Source of the DNA: Macrophomina tecta
Lineage: Eukaryota > Ascomycota > Dothideomycetes > Botryosphaeriales > Botryosphaeriaceae
Assembly (NCBI GenBank): GCA_024180945.1
Contig: JAKSGN010000037.1
Coordinates: 3,192,215 to 3,256,214 of the forward strand
Direction of reading: 5' to 3'
Length of the DNA: 64,000 nucleotides
Below, in pieces: positions 54,952-64,000 of the stretch; within the stretch, counting starts at the first letter, position 1; every line of letters starts with the position of its first letter. A model generated the notes under the pieces. The model was not told the DNA's origin, made no database searches, and saw only the letters and a list, made by a program, of their open reading frames with translations. A program made the translations under genes and the position numbers.

Positions 54952-56160
54952 ACGTGTTTCACCAGTCATCCGGACACCCCACCAAACCTAAGACGCGACT
55001 TCGCGAAAATCAACAATGGCATCAACACAGAACCTCGAATCGCTTCAGAAAGAGGTGGACTACTTCTCGCTAAGCAGACATTTCAGAAAAATAAAATTTC
55101 AAGTGTTCGTAAGGCTGCAACGTCGTACGATATCCCAAAGTCTACACTCCACGATCGACTCCATGGAGCAACACCTCAGAGCGCGTCAAATTCCCAGAAA
55201 CGAAAGCTACAACCATCTAAAGAGCAGGCATTAGTTAAGTGGATTCTTAGCCTTAATCGGCGAGGATTTCCTCCTTAGATAATCGGTATACGAAGAATGG
55301 CAGACTCTTTACTTACTACACGCGGCCAAGATCCCTCACCTTAACTAGTTGGTAAGAACTGGGTATCTCGTTTTATTAACAACCAGCCTGAATTTAAAAC
55401 GAAACGGAATCAAAAATTCCATTTACAACGGGCCAAATGCGGGATCTAGGCACGATTAACGCGTGGTTTACACGTGTCTAAGAAATGCGTTAGTTATACG
55501 GCATTCTCGACGATAATATCTACAATTTTGACGAGATAGATTTATAATGGGGTTAATTACAACTTCTAAGGTCGTTATAAGCTCTAATACGACCGGCCGA
55601 GCAATTACTATACAACTAGGAAACCGTGAGTGGATAACGGTAATTAAAGATATTAACGCGTCTAACTAGGCGATTCCGCCGTTTATTATCCTAGCAGGGA
55701 AGGTCTACTAGTTAAACTAGTATTAAGAGCTACCAGCTAATTAAGTAATTACTATAAGTAGTAATTACTAGATAACTAACTAGCTTAGTTTTAAATAGAT
55801 TAAGCACTTTAATATACATATAGAGTCTTATACTAAGGAAGCCTACTGTCTACTTATTCTCGATGGCTATAGTAGCTATATAATGCCTAAATTCGACTAA
55901 TACTATATTTTAAATAATATAATCACGCTCTATATATCTATATATATATTGTATCTTCTTTAGCCGCTTAATATAAGCTGCTTTTTACCTCTTAAGCGCT
56001 CGTATAGTTAGGAGGTTTAAGAAAGCATCTGCTAAGGAATCTACTATATCGATAAAGATAACTTTTTTATAATATACTTAAAGATACGGCTATTAGTCCT
56101 TATAAATTAAAATATTAGAGGTGGATTTTAAGCTACGGGGCTTATACTATATAATCTATA
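54952..56160 (+). mobile_element. Fot1/pogo-like transposon 4, 3' end not found
   Basis: After TA (54950-54951) the end starts ACGTGTTTCACCAGTCATCC, similar to the ACGTGTTCCAC end of pogo 1. A transposase gene follows on plus from 55016. The first 300 bp are unmutated, then TpA content rises sharply from about 55260. The right terminal repeat could not be recognised in the RIP-mutated sequence. Confidence 0.65.
55016..56160 (+). pseudogene. pogo/Fot1 transposase, element 4
   Basis: Begins MASTQNLESLQKE, then a frameshift near 55060. The continuing frame reads LLLAKQTFQKNKISSVRKAA, YDIPKSTLHDRL, QALVKWILSLNRRGFPPQII, NQPEFKTKRNQKFHLQRAK, the HTH-psq/CENP-B DNA-binding domain. The catalytic region is RIP-mutated: IYNFDEIDL near 55530 (first Asp kept), LLILDGYSSYIMPKF near 55860 (second Asp kept; family DGHxSH), LLQPLNISCF near 55960 (third Asp changed to Asn). 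In-frame TAG/TAA begin at about 55275. Inactive. Confidence 0.7.
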
Positions 56161-56838
56161 ACATGTCTTATCGTTACTTATAGTCACTAAAACACCCTCC
56201 CTACTAGGCATAGCTAGTGGATAATATTAGAACAAGTAATAGAATAGCTTATTTAGTAGTAAAAGGCATTAATTAGTATAAAGAAAAAGAGGATTAGTAA
56301 CCTAACCACCTCTTATATAAGTAATTATAGCTAAGCGATATGGTGTGATAATAAGAAGACCTTAAAACACGTAATTAATCTAATATACCCCCTTTACGTA
56401 CTACCTAATTGGGGAGTAGGTGATAAAAAGAAGATAAGAGCGAGTATTAAAGTCGTATATATATAAAAGAAAAAAAGAATGCTTAAGTACTACTAGGAGT
56501 TAAACTTAAAAGCTTTCTAAAAATTACGTAGTAAGAGGTATAGTATAGAAAGAAGATATAACTAGGTTAGAATAGTAGAGCTATAATACTTTATACTAAC
56601 CTATATACTATAATAGAAGAAGATTTAGCTGAAATAATATAATTAATAGTAAAAACTTTAGGGGAGTCTAGAGAGACTTATATCTATATAGATATAAGTT
56701 TCCTATTAATATAAGCGAATAGTAAGGGTTACGCCTTATCTTATATAAGGAAATAAGTAGAATAAGGTTAGTTATAGAGTAGTAAGAGTTTAATAGCCGT
56801 AATAAATTAAGCGTATATTTAGCGAGGTAAGGCTTTAG
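56161..56838 (-). mobile_element. RIP-mutated region including the 3' end of the minus-strand copia element
   Basis: To the left of the hAT insertion the copia pol frame (minus strand) resumes as LTKALPRQKYT after the duplicated ggctttag (56831-56838), then loses coding character. An LTR should lie here but I could not define it; the boundary with pogo 4 is not visible. Confidence 0.45.
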
Positions 56839-59800
56839 TATAGTTCGTAGTAGTCTATTCTAATAGTCTAAACTAACTATATAGACTATAGTCTAGTATA
56901 TAGTCGGTCTACCTATATAATGCGTATAGTCAGTCTAAAAAGGGCTAGACTAACTACAAGACTAGCCCGACTATATAAATTTTATATAAAGTAAATATCG
57001 GTGATTTTAAAGCTTTTAGAATACTTTATATTATAATATAGCTAGTTAAATATCGAATAGACCGCGTTATTAGCTAATTATATTTATATTAGTGTTTACC
57101 TAGTGCCTCGGTCTATTCTTCTAAGCCCTTAACGCGTCCCTAGGCCTTATAAACACGCTGTTTTTTATTCTAATAAAATTCATCGAATTTTACCCTAATC
57201 TTACTACTTAAACCCCTAAAATATTGACTAACGCGGCGACCGACGTAATAACCGATATAGCGACTAACATACCGACTAATATAATAACTAATATCTTTTC
57301 TAAAGCTTAAAGTAACCTAACTATTCTATCTACCCTTATACTATCTATAGAGATATAGCGATCTAGCTCTGAGCCTCTTAATATTTACGACCGCGATACT
57401 AAAGACAAAGACCTCTACGCTAGTCTATCTTAGGCTAAATATCCGAAATATCGAAAGCTAGACTACTCGAAATATAGGTACACCTCGTAGATTTAAAAAC
57501 ATAGATATAGACTATAATATAACCGCACTAGAGACTATATTTAGATATATAAATTTTATATAAAAGAGAAGCGAAATCCCATTATTTAGTATATAAAATC
57601 TAGTAGTATAGAGAATATAGCGCATTACCTTAGATAGTAATATAAGCACGGAAAAGATAGCCCTATTAAAAAGTATAGAATTAAAGAATTTATATAAGAA
57701 AAAAAGACTGCGGAGTAAGCTTTTTATAATAGACGAGTTAAATCTTTTAGGCCTTAACGGTTTAAGCAGTCTCTTATATAATAAATTACTATAATAAATA
57801 TTCTATTTTTAAACGTGGAAACTAAGCCGTTTTACTATATAATAACCGATGCGAATGCGAATCTATAGGCTACGGGCTATCTACCTATTATAAACACTAT
57901 AAAATTCTAGACTAAGGCTAATTTTAAGATATTTTAATTAGTTATTATAAAATAATTAGAGACTATACCGTATAAGCTATATTTTATATTTAATTTATAG
58001 ACTATTAAAAATAGTATTTACTTAAATAGGGTATTTACGTACTAGATTAGTAACGATAGTATAAAATAAAAGCTTCTACTTAGTTTACCTAAAATAGATA
58101 GCGGTTATACTAGTAAACGCATTTCCCTTAGTATTTCCTGGATTATAAATAACTAGAATCTAAAAGACTATATTAAATACTTTATTATCGATAATATTGT
58201 TAATAATAATACCTATATAGATTAGCTAGCGACCGAGTTTAATTTCGACTCTATAATATGCTGTCTACGCTATATCTATTATATTATCTATTTAATTGCT
58301 ATATAGATTATATACGGGGTCGACCTCGACGTATTTAGATATAAACCGGGATTTGAAGACCTCGATGTAGTTATAAAAAAGCTTAAAAAATAGCGTAATA
58401 ACGGCCCGCTAGGAAAGCTACAACAACTAATTATATTTATTATAGATAAGCATACAGATAGAAGTCGACTACGTATATTTAAGGCTATTTAAAGCGAGCT
58501 AAAAGAGTTTTTACGGCTTAATCCTTTACTAGGCGGCCGCCGGCCATATATTAGTCTATTATAGCTAGGTAATACGAGATAAAATAGTTACTACAACGCG
58601 TATAAAGCTATAACTAATCTCTATATTATTCTAGATAAGTACTACGACCGCAAATATAGGCTTTATAAGTAGTAGTATAAGTTAATTACTAAAAAAACCC
58701 GTCTCCGCGGCCCTAATAAAAAATAGATAAATATTCCTAAGCGACCTACGTAGGTAATTAATAAGCCGACTAGCCACGATTAGTCTATTATTACACGGTA
58801 TATAGAGATACTACGGCTATTAAAAATAGTAATAAGAAAGCTTAAAGGGGACTTAAAAAATAATTTATTTTACTACTTTTAAATAACTATATTTGCTAAC
58901 TAATACATTAATAAATAAATAGGTTAAAACGATAGTCTATAGAATATTCTCCTATTATAAAAGCACTTACTAAATGGCCTTAAAGAAAAGACTGCGGAAT
59001 ATACGTAATACTAAGATGAATATAATATCGAATATAGTATATTTAAATATATTTAAATTAGTCTTTAACTCGGGTGGTAAAAAGTAAGAAAATACTATAA
59101 GAAACTTAATAAGACTTTTATTATTATTACTACTCTTATTCTATATTCTAAATATCGAATAACGAGGCTGTAGTATCTTTAGAAGGGCTGTAATAACTAG
59201 ATCGAGAGGTTTAAGCAATAATTTAATAATTTATAGTAGTCTTATAGAAAAAAAGACATTAGGATATAGTTAGATATAACGGCCGTGGCCGTAGATGACC
59301 TAAATTAGTTAAAAAAAGACTAGCTACTTTTATTCTTTAAAGATAACGCGTAGTTAAATGGGCCTTATTCTAATATTACCTAAAAAGAAGCAGATGCAGA
59401 GGCCTAGCAGTAGTAAAATTAAGATAAAAACGTTAAAGAATATAATAAAATATACGAGTTTTAAAACGTCGTAGACCGTAGCTTTACTATAGTCGTCGAC
59501 CCTATTAAATTCTAGATTAAAAATAAGTACCGCTAGCCATATATATCTTTTATAACGCTCGAAATCTACGGGATACCGGCGTCTAAGGTAGTTAATGAAA
59601 GACTATATAGCTAGATAGGTAATATAGTAATAGAAAGGCGTAGTCGACTAAAAGTAAATACTATTAGAATAGCTTAATATCTTAGATAGTAGAATATAGA
59701 GCGAATTATTAATTATTATTAACGTACGCCGTAGCTTTTAGGTTATTTAGGACTTTAAATAGACCGATTTAATTAATTTCTATATATTTTAGGTCTATTT

Positions 59801-59968
59801 TTGCATGCCGTGACCGTATATAAATTACTTAATTTTTATTAAGTGGTCTAGTAGTCCGTCTAGTCTCGACCCCTAAAACTATAGTCTATGGCAGTCGATC
59901 TAGCAGTATAACGCGTGTAGTCGGTCTAACGGGTGTTAGACTAGACCGACCGACTATTACGAACTATA
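56839..59968 (+). mobile_element. hAT transposon, RIP-degraded, 3.13 kb, TSD ggctttag
   Basis: The left end TATAGTTCGTAGTAG and right end CTATTACGAACTATA are inverted repeats. Both are bordered by the 8-bp duplication ggctttag (56831-56838; 59969-59976), the size hAT elements make. The insertion interrupts the copia pol C-terminus at the LTKAL motif. Sub-terminal regions hold repeated AGTCGGTCTA-type motifs. Confidence 0.85.
57390..59730 (+). pseudogene. hAT transposase, RIP-inactivated
   Basis: Read through TAG/TAA, the plus strand gives KLDYSKYRYTSQIQKHRYRL at the N-terminus and a degenerate BED-like finger near 57600 (AHYLRQQYKHGK). The core has IIDNIVNNNTYIDQLATEFN near 58190 and YIYYIIYLIAIQII. 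The typical C-terminal dimerisation domain is at 59500-59700 (FQIKNKYRQPYISFITLEIY, IPASKVVNERLYSQIGN, then RLKVNTIRIAQYLRQQ). It is a different subfamily from the intact hAT at 45.4 kb. No long ORF remains. Confidence 0.75.
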
Positions 59969-59976
59969 GGCTTTAG

Positions 59977-62900
59977 TTAAACCGTTTGCTAATATTACTA
60001 CTATAAGCATCTACTAGAGGTATACGTTACCTACTTAGGCTTCCTAGCGCAGCTAATAGTAGTGAATATCTATATAATATAGCTTAGTATTAAGTTTACT
60101 AACATTCTCTTATATAAGGCGAAGCGTCTATTTATTATCGTACTAAATATTAATTTAATAGCCTAGATTAAACTATACTCCTCTAAAGAGGCGCTTCTAC
60201 TAGAAGCACTACTTAGTAGCTTCTAATAAGGCGAGAAGCTTAGCTTCGGTAGTAGAGATTATAATAGTAGACTATTTAATAGTCTTCTAATTAATAGCTA
60301 CTCCGAATATTATAATAATCGAGCCTTAGTAGCTACGGCGTATATCTAGATCGTTAGTAAATACCGTATTACTACTAATAGTAAAGATACTATTCTTATT
60401 ATAATTACCTTAGAAGTATAAGGCGAGTTTCTTTATTTCTACTAGGTAGCTAAGAAGCCGTTATAATAGCTCTAAGTAGCGAGGAGACGGATTAGTAAGG
60501 TAGAATAAAAGTATTAAATAGGCGTATATAATATCTACTCTTATACTAGTAGCTATAAACTACGCTAAGCTAATTTTATTTTAATAAAGGTAAATCTCTT
60601 GCGCGCTTATATACGTGCCTTAGTTCGCTTAGAGTACTTTATTTAATAGAAGAGGCGTTATTAGAAAGTAATTTTTACTAACACCGTAGCAAGTAATAAG
60701 GCCTAAGATATAAATTCTTAAAAAAGCTATAAGAGCCTTTACTTTCTATCCCTTATAATACGTAGGGCTAAGAACTATTACGCTTCTTCTAGTACTCTTA
60801 TTTTATAGCGCTTAAATAGATCTTCTTAAAAAGTATTTATAAAAGGCTTATCTTACTTATAGTATACTATAATAATATTATTAACAAAGAAGAAGACGAA
60901 GAGGTAATTATTTACGTATAAGTAAGGCGTATTAGGTACCTAAATTAAACTAAACTCTTTTAAGAACTTATAGAAATACTTTTATTAGAGAGCTAGTAAC
61001 TCTTTAAGACTATAAAGCGCTCGTAGAAGTTAAAGAATTTAGCTTTATTTAAGCTATATTTCTTCTAGAGGTCGGCAATATGTCCTTTTCTTAAGTAGAA
61101 CGTAAAGAAATACGTTTATAATATCGTACTAGCGTATTTCTAAGTTAAAGGCATAGATAATAGTAATTAAGACTCGGAAGATCCGGAAGATAAGGATAGC
61201 TATATAAGTATTTTACTAAGTAGCTTAGAGGTCTTCTCTTATATAGATACGTATCTTAACCTTAATAAGCTAATCGTATTTATCGAACTTATATTTAAAT
61301 ACCTAGGTAAGAGGAATTACTTTCTTATTAAGACTTTTAGCTTTACTAAGTACTACTATCTTCTATACTCCCTTACTCTATAGTTTCTAGAGTTCTGTTT
61401 GAATTGCCTCTAATAGATAGGTTTTTATTAGGTAGTTAAAGATGTCTTTATAGAAGCGAGGTTTAGGTAGTAGTTAATCTCTATAAATACGTAGTAGGCC
61501 TATAGGTAGTGCTTAAGCCTATACTAGAGTAGATTCCTAAAGAGATACGAGAAAAGATATAAATAGTATTTAATAGCTAAATATATTATTATAAATTAAC
61601 GTAATATACGCGTCTCTACGTGGTTTATAAGTTCTTAATTTATAGATAATTAGGTTTAGATTAATATTCGCTGTAATATTATATTTTCTTAGGGCATAGT
61701 TTTCTTTAGCAGCGCCTAGATTAGATAGATTCTTATATTAGACTAATAAAAGAGGCCCGAGTCCTCGTAATTACTAATTTTATTAATCTTTACCTCCTAA
61801 GCCTTGAGAGGCTAAGCTATAAGAGGCTTATTTAACTAAAGTAGATCGATTAGGTAATTAGTAATCTAAAGGCTTTAGTAATTAGTTACCTTAAGTTAAG
61901 CCTACTTATAGGCTACTTTCTATATACTTTTCGCTTACGAGGCCTTTACTAGTTAATTCTAAAGAACTTAGTAGGTAATCTAGTTATACTCCCGGTAATT
62001 AGGTGCCTAGAGTCTATAATAGTTTATTACTAAGGTTAAAGAAGGTCTTAGAGTCTTTATTTAAAGGGATAATATCCTTCTTATAGAGTATAATACGAGG
62101 AATTACTATCTCTTACTCTTAATTCTACTTCTACTACTATAGAGAGAGTATCTTTTCTAGATTCTCTAGAAAGAACTTACTTAATTTATTAAAGATAACG
62201 TCTCTAGAGTATACTACTTAGTTCTTTAGAGGATACTAGATTCTATAGATATTAGTAGAGTTATATCTAACTAAGTATCTAATAAGAACTCGCTTATCTA
62301 GCTTATTACTACGTGGAATATTCTTAAGTAGTAAGTAGGCTTTATAATTATAGACTTATAGGTGAGTTACTTTTAGCTTCTTACTATAAATAAGCTTAAA
62401 TAGCGTTTTTTAGTTATAGCGCTTTATTAGAGTTCTATTATAGATATAGACTACTATCTTAATTATTTTAGGCTAGAGGTATTTAGGTAGGTTAGTACTA
62501 ACTCGTAAGAATCTTATCTTAATAATAATCGATTAGCTAGAACGCTCTAATATACTATTTTACTAAGGAGTATAAGGAGCTAATACCTTATAGGTAACTT
62601 CCTAATATTTAAGCTACTACTTAAAGGCTTATATAAGCGATATTTTTCTATTTAATCTAAGAAAGGTGATTAATTTGCTAAATCTCGTCTTAATTATTTA
62701 AATAATATTAAGAAGGTGCTAAGTATATTTATTCTTTATTATATAAGTAACTATAAAGGTAAACTTAGAAGAAGTATATTTAAGATAAGTAATCTATTAG
62801 TAGCCGTTATTAGCTCGTATTATCTATATTAAGTCGAATAAAACTCGAAAGAAGACTTTAGTAGATAACTTCTTTAGATCTATATTATATAAAATTTGTT

Positions 62901-63094
62901 AATGCGCCTTAGTGCGAGCGTATATATTATAGTAATTAGTTAAGTCTTAATCTATAATAACTACTTTTTATACTACTTAAGGTAAGGCCTTAATAGCTCT
63001 TTATTCTACGTGTATAAAGATATTATACTATTATATAGCTAGTAGTAAGCGATTAGTAACGTTTAATATAATCGCTAGTGGATTATCTGCTTTC
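59977..63094 (-). pseudogene. copia (Ty1-like) pol, RIP-degraded, minus strand
   Basis: On the minus strand from right to left: integrase region, RT with the box FVNNIIIVYY near 60885 (family YVDDI; both Asp changed to Asn), and RNase H near 60220-60400 (NDLDIRRSY-GSIIIIFG and STTEAKLLAL, family DTRRS...STTEAEY). The C-terminal motif ILANGLTKAL (family ADGLTKPL) reaches the hAT insertion at 59976. The order IN before RT is that of copia. It is saturated with TAG/TAA. The protease part is right of the solo LTR at 63095. Confidence 0.75.
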
Positions 63095-63583
63095 TGTAAC
63101 GAGCGGGCCTCTGCCTCTAAGGATCCAAACACCGAAGAGGGAGAAAACCTGTCGAGGGGGTTTTCCTTGAGTGGGTACAAGAAGAGGGTGAGAGCAAGTC
63201 GAACACGTGACAAGACTGAGCACTGCGTGCGAAGGCCGTGTTACTAACAATGTGCTGAATTGTTATTGAAGTTGACCACGAAGGTCAAAGCTATCTAAGG
63301 AGTGTGGTTTATATACAAGTAGGAAAGTGTATACAATCTAGTTTCTGATCCGTCTGCTCTGTCCCTCGGGAGGGCGGTGACCTTGGGAGCAGACAGAGTA
63401 GCTTGTCCTGCTCTGGGTGCTCTGTGGTGTTCCGGTCCGAGCGCCTTCGGAGCAGTGAGAGCACTATCTTGGCGTCACGTGCTTCACGTGAGCGCGCGTG
63501 GGTCCTTTCCACGCCGCACCCGAGCTCCCCACTTACTACCTCATCCTGCTGTTCCCTAACCCTGTGGAGGCTGCGCCGTAACA
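63095..63583 (-). repeat. Solo LTR of gypsy A2 family, minus orientation, TSD ctttc
   Basis: 489 bp, TGTAACGAGCGGGCCTCTGCC to GGCTGCGCCGTAACA, flanked by ctttc (63090-63094 and 63584-63588). It inserts into the RIP-saturated copia pol but is itself nearly free of RIP changes; it keeps CACGTG-rich and CpA-rich stretches that are TpA in the copies at 24-34 kb. Short ORFs in it are not genes. Confidence 0.9.
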
Positions 63584-63588
63584 CTTTC

Positions 63589-64000
63589 TTATATTCTATA
63601 AAGAAGTGGTTTTAAGTAAAGATTAGATAAGCTATAGTAAAGTTCTCTAAGTAGAGGTATATATATTCTATATCTAATTTAATTCTCTTCTCTCTTGCCT
63701 TAGTAATTAAGACGAGGTTAGCTATAAATAAGGGTACGTAGGTAGCGTCTATAAGCTTAATTATACGTGGACTCTTATAGTTAGTGGTGTATACTAGTGC
63801 CTTACTAAATAACTCGATTTTAACTATAGTATTTTCTAAGGTAACGTAGTTATCTAGCCCTACGTCCCTTATTTTGGTGTAGCGATCCTTTATATACTTA
63901 TTATAGATATAATAGGTGGTGCTAGTATCGGCGATCTATAATAGATTAAGCGTTATAGGCCTTAAAATACGTTGCGCATTAAATACCGAGGTAACTATGT
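63589..64000 (-). pseudogene. copia pol continued (protease / pre-integrase part), runs off the window
   Basis: Minus strand from 64000: a protease-like IADTSTTYYI near 63940 (family W-x-x-D-S/T-G-A-T/S-x-H), then DNYVTLENTIVKIELFSKAL and SPRIIKLIDATYVPLFIANL, which resemble the retropepsin of copia elements. The element continues to the right of the window. Confidence 0.6.

Noticed and set aside
63309..63615. ORFs of 60-91 codons in the solo LTR
   Set aside because: They lie wholly in the LTR and have no motifs; open only because this LTR is not RIP-mutated.

Overview
The window comes from the nuclear genome of a filamentous ascomycete (Pezizomycotina). The evidence is short introns of 55-81 nt with GTAAGT-type donors, a PTH11/rhodopsin-domain gene, a DUF3176 gene, an OPT transporter, Fot1/pogo, hAT, Tad-type LINE, copia and chromodomain gypsy elements, and massive TpA enrichment with CAG/CAA to TAG/TAA stops, the hallmark of repeat-induced point mutation (RIP). 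I cannot name the species.

Layout. 1-438 is the C-terminus of an OPT transporter. About 736-40501 is one block of nested transposons. It starts with a minus-strand pogo element (copy 1) carrying a 216-bp solo LTR and gypsy element B. A fragment of a second B copy, gypsy element C, a gypsy pol fragment, a 1.3-kb palindrome and a copia 3' end follow. Next come a second minus-strand pogo copy and a third, plus-strand pogo. That third pogo was split by gypsy A1, which was itself split by gypsy A2. Target-site duplications support most of this order (gttaa, tccaa, catcg, ttaaa, ctttc).

40503-55000 is a GC-richer island: a broken DUF3176 gene hit at its 3' end by pogo 3, a small unknown gene with one intron, a 5' Tad-like LINE fragment, a nearly intact hAT element, a gypsy 3' tail, an intact seven-exon PTH11-like gene and a 454-codon unknown gene. 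54952-64000 is again RIP-rich: a pogo element, then a minus-strand copia element holding a RIP-degraded hAT (TSD ggctttag) and a fresh solo LTR of the A2 family (TSD ctttc).

The most interesting theme is a reverse-oriented accessory gene between pol and the 3' LTR of five separate gypsy copies (A1, A2, B, C and the tail at 48-49 kb). Where the start can be placed it lies about 100 bp from the LTR. The protein has a basic N-terminus, a cysteine cluster with Zn2Cys6 spacing and a long coiled coil. In RIP-mutated copies several cysteines have become tyrosines at the same positions. Second in interest are an A2 element whose pol half is inverted between opposed LTRs, and an hAT whose two flanks lie in different host elements.
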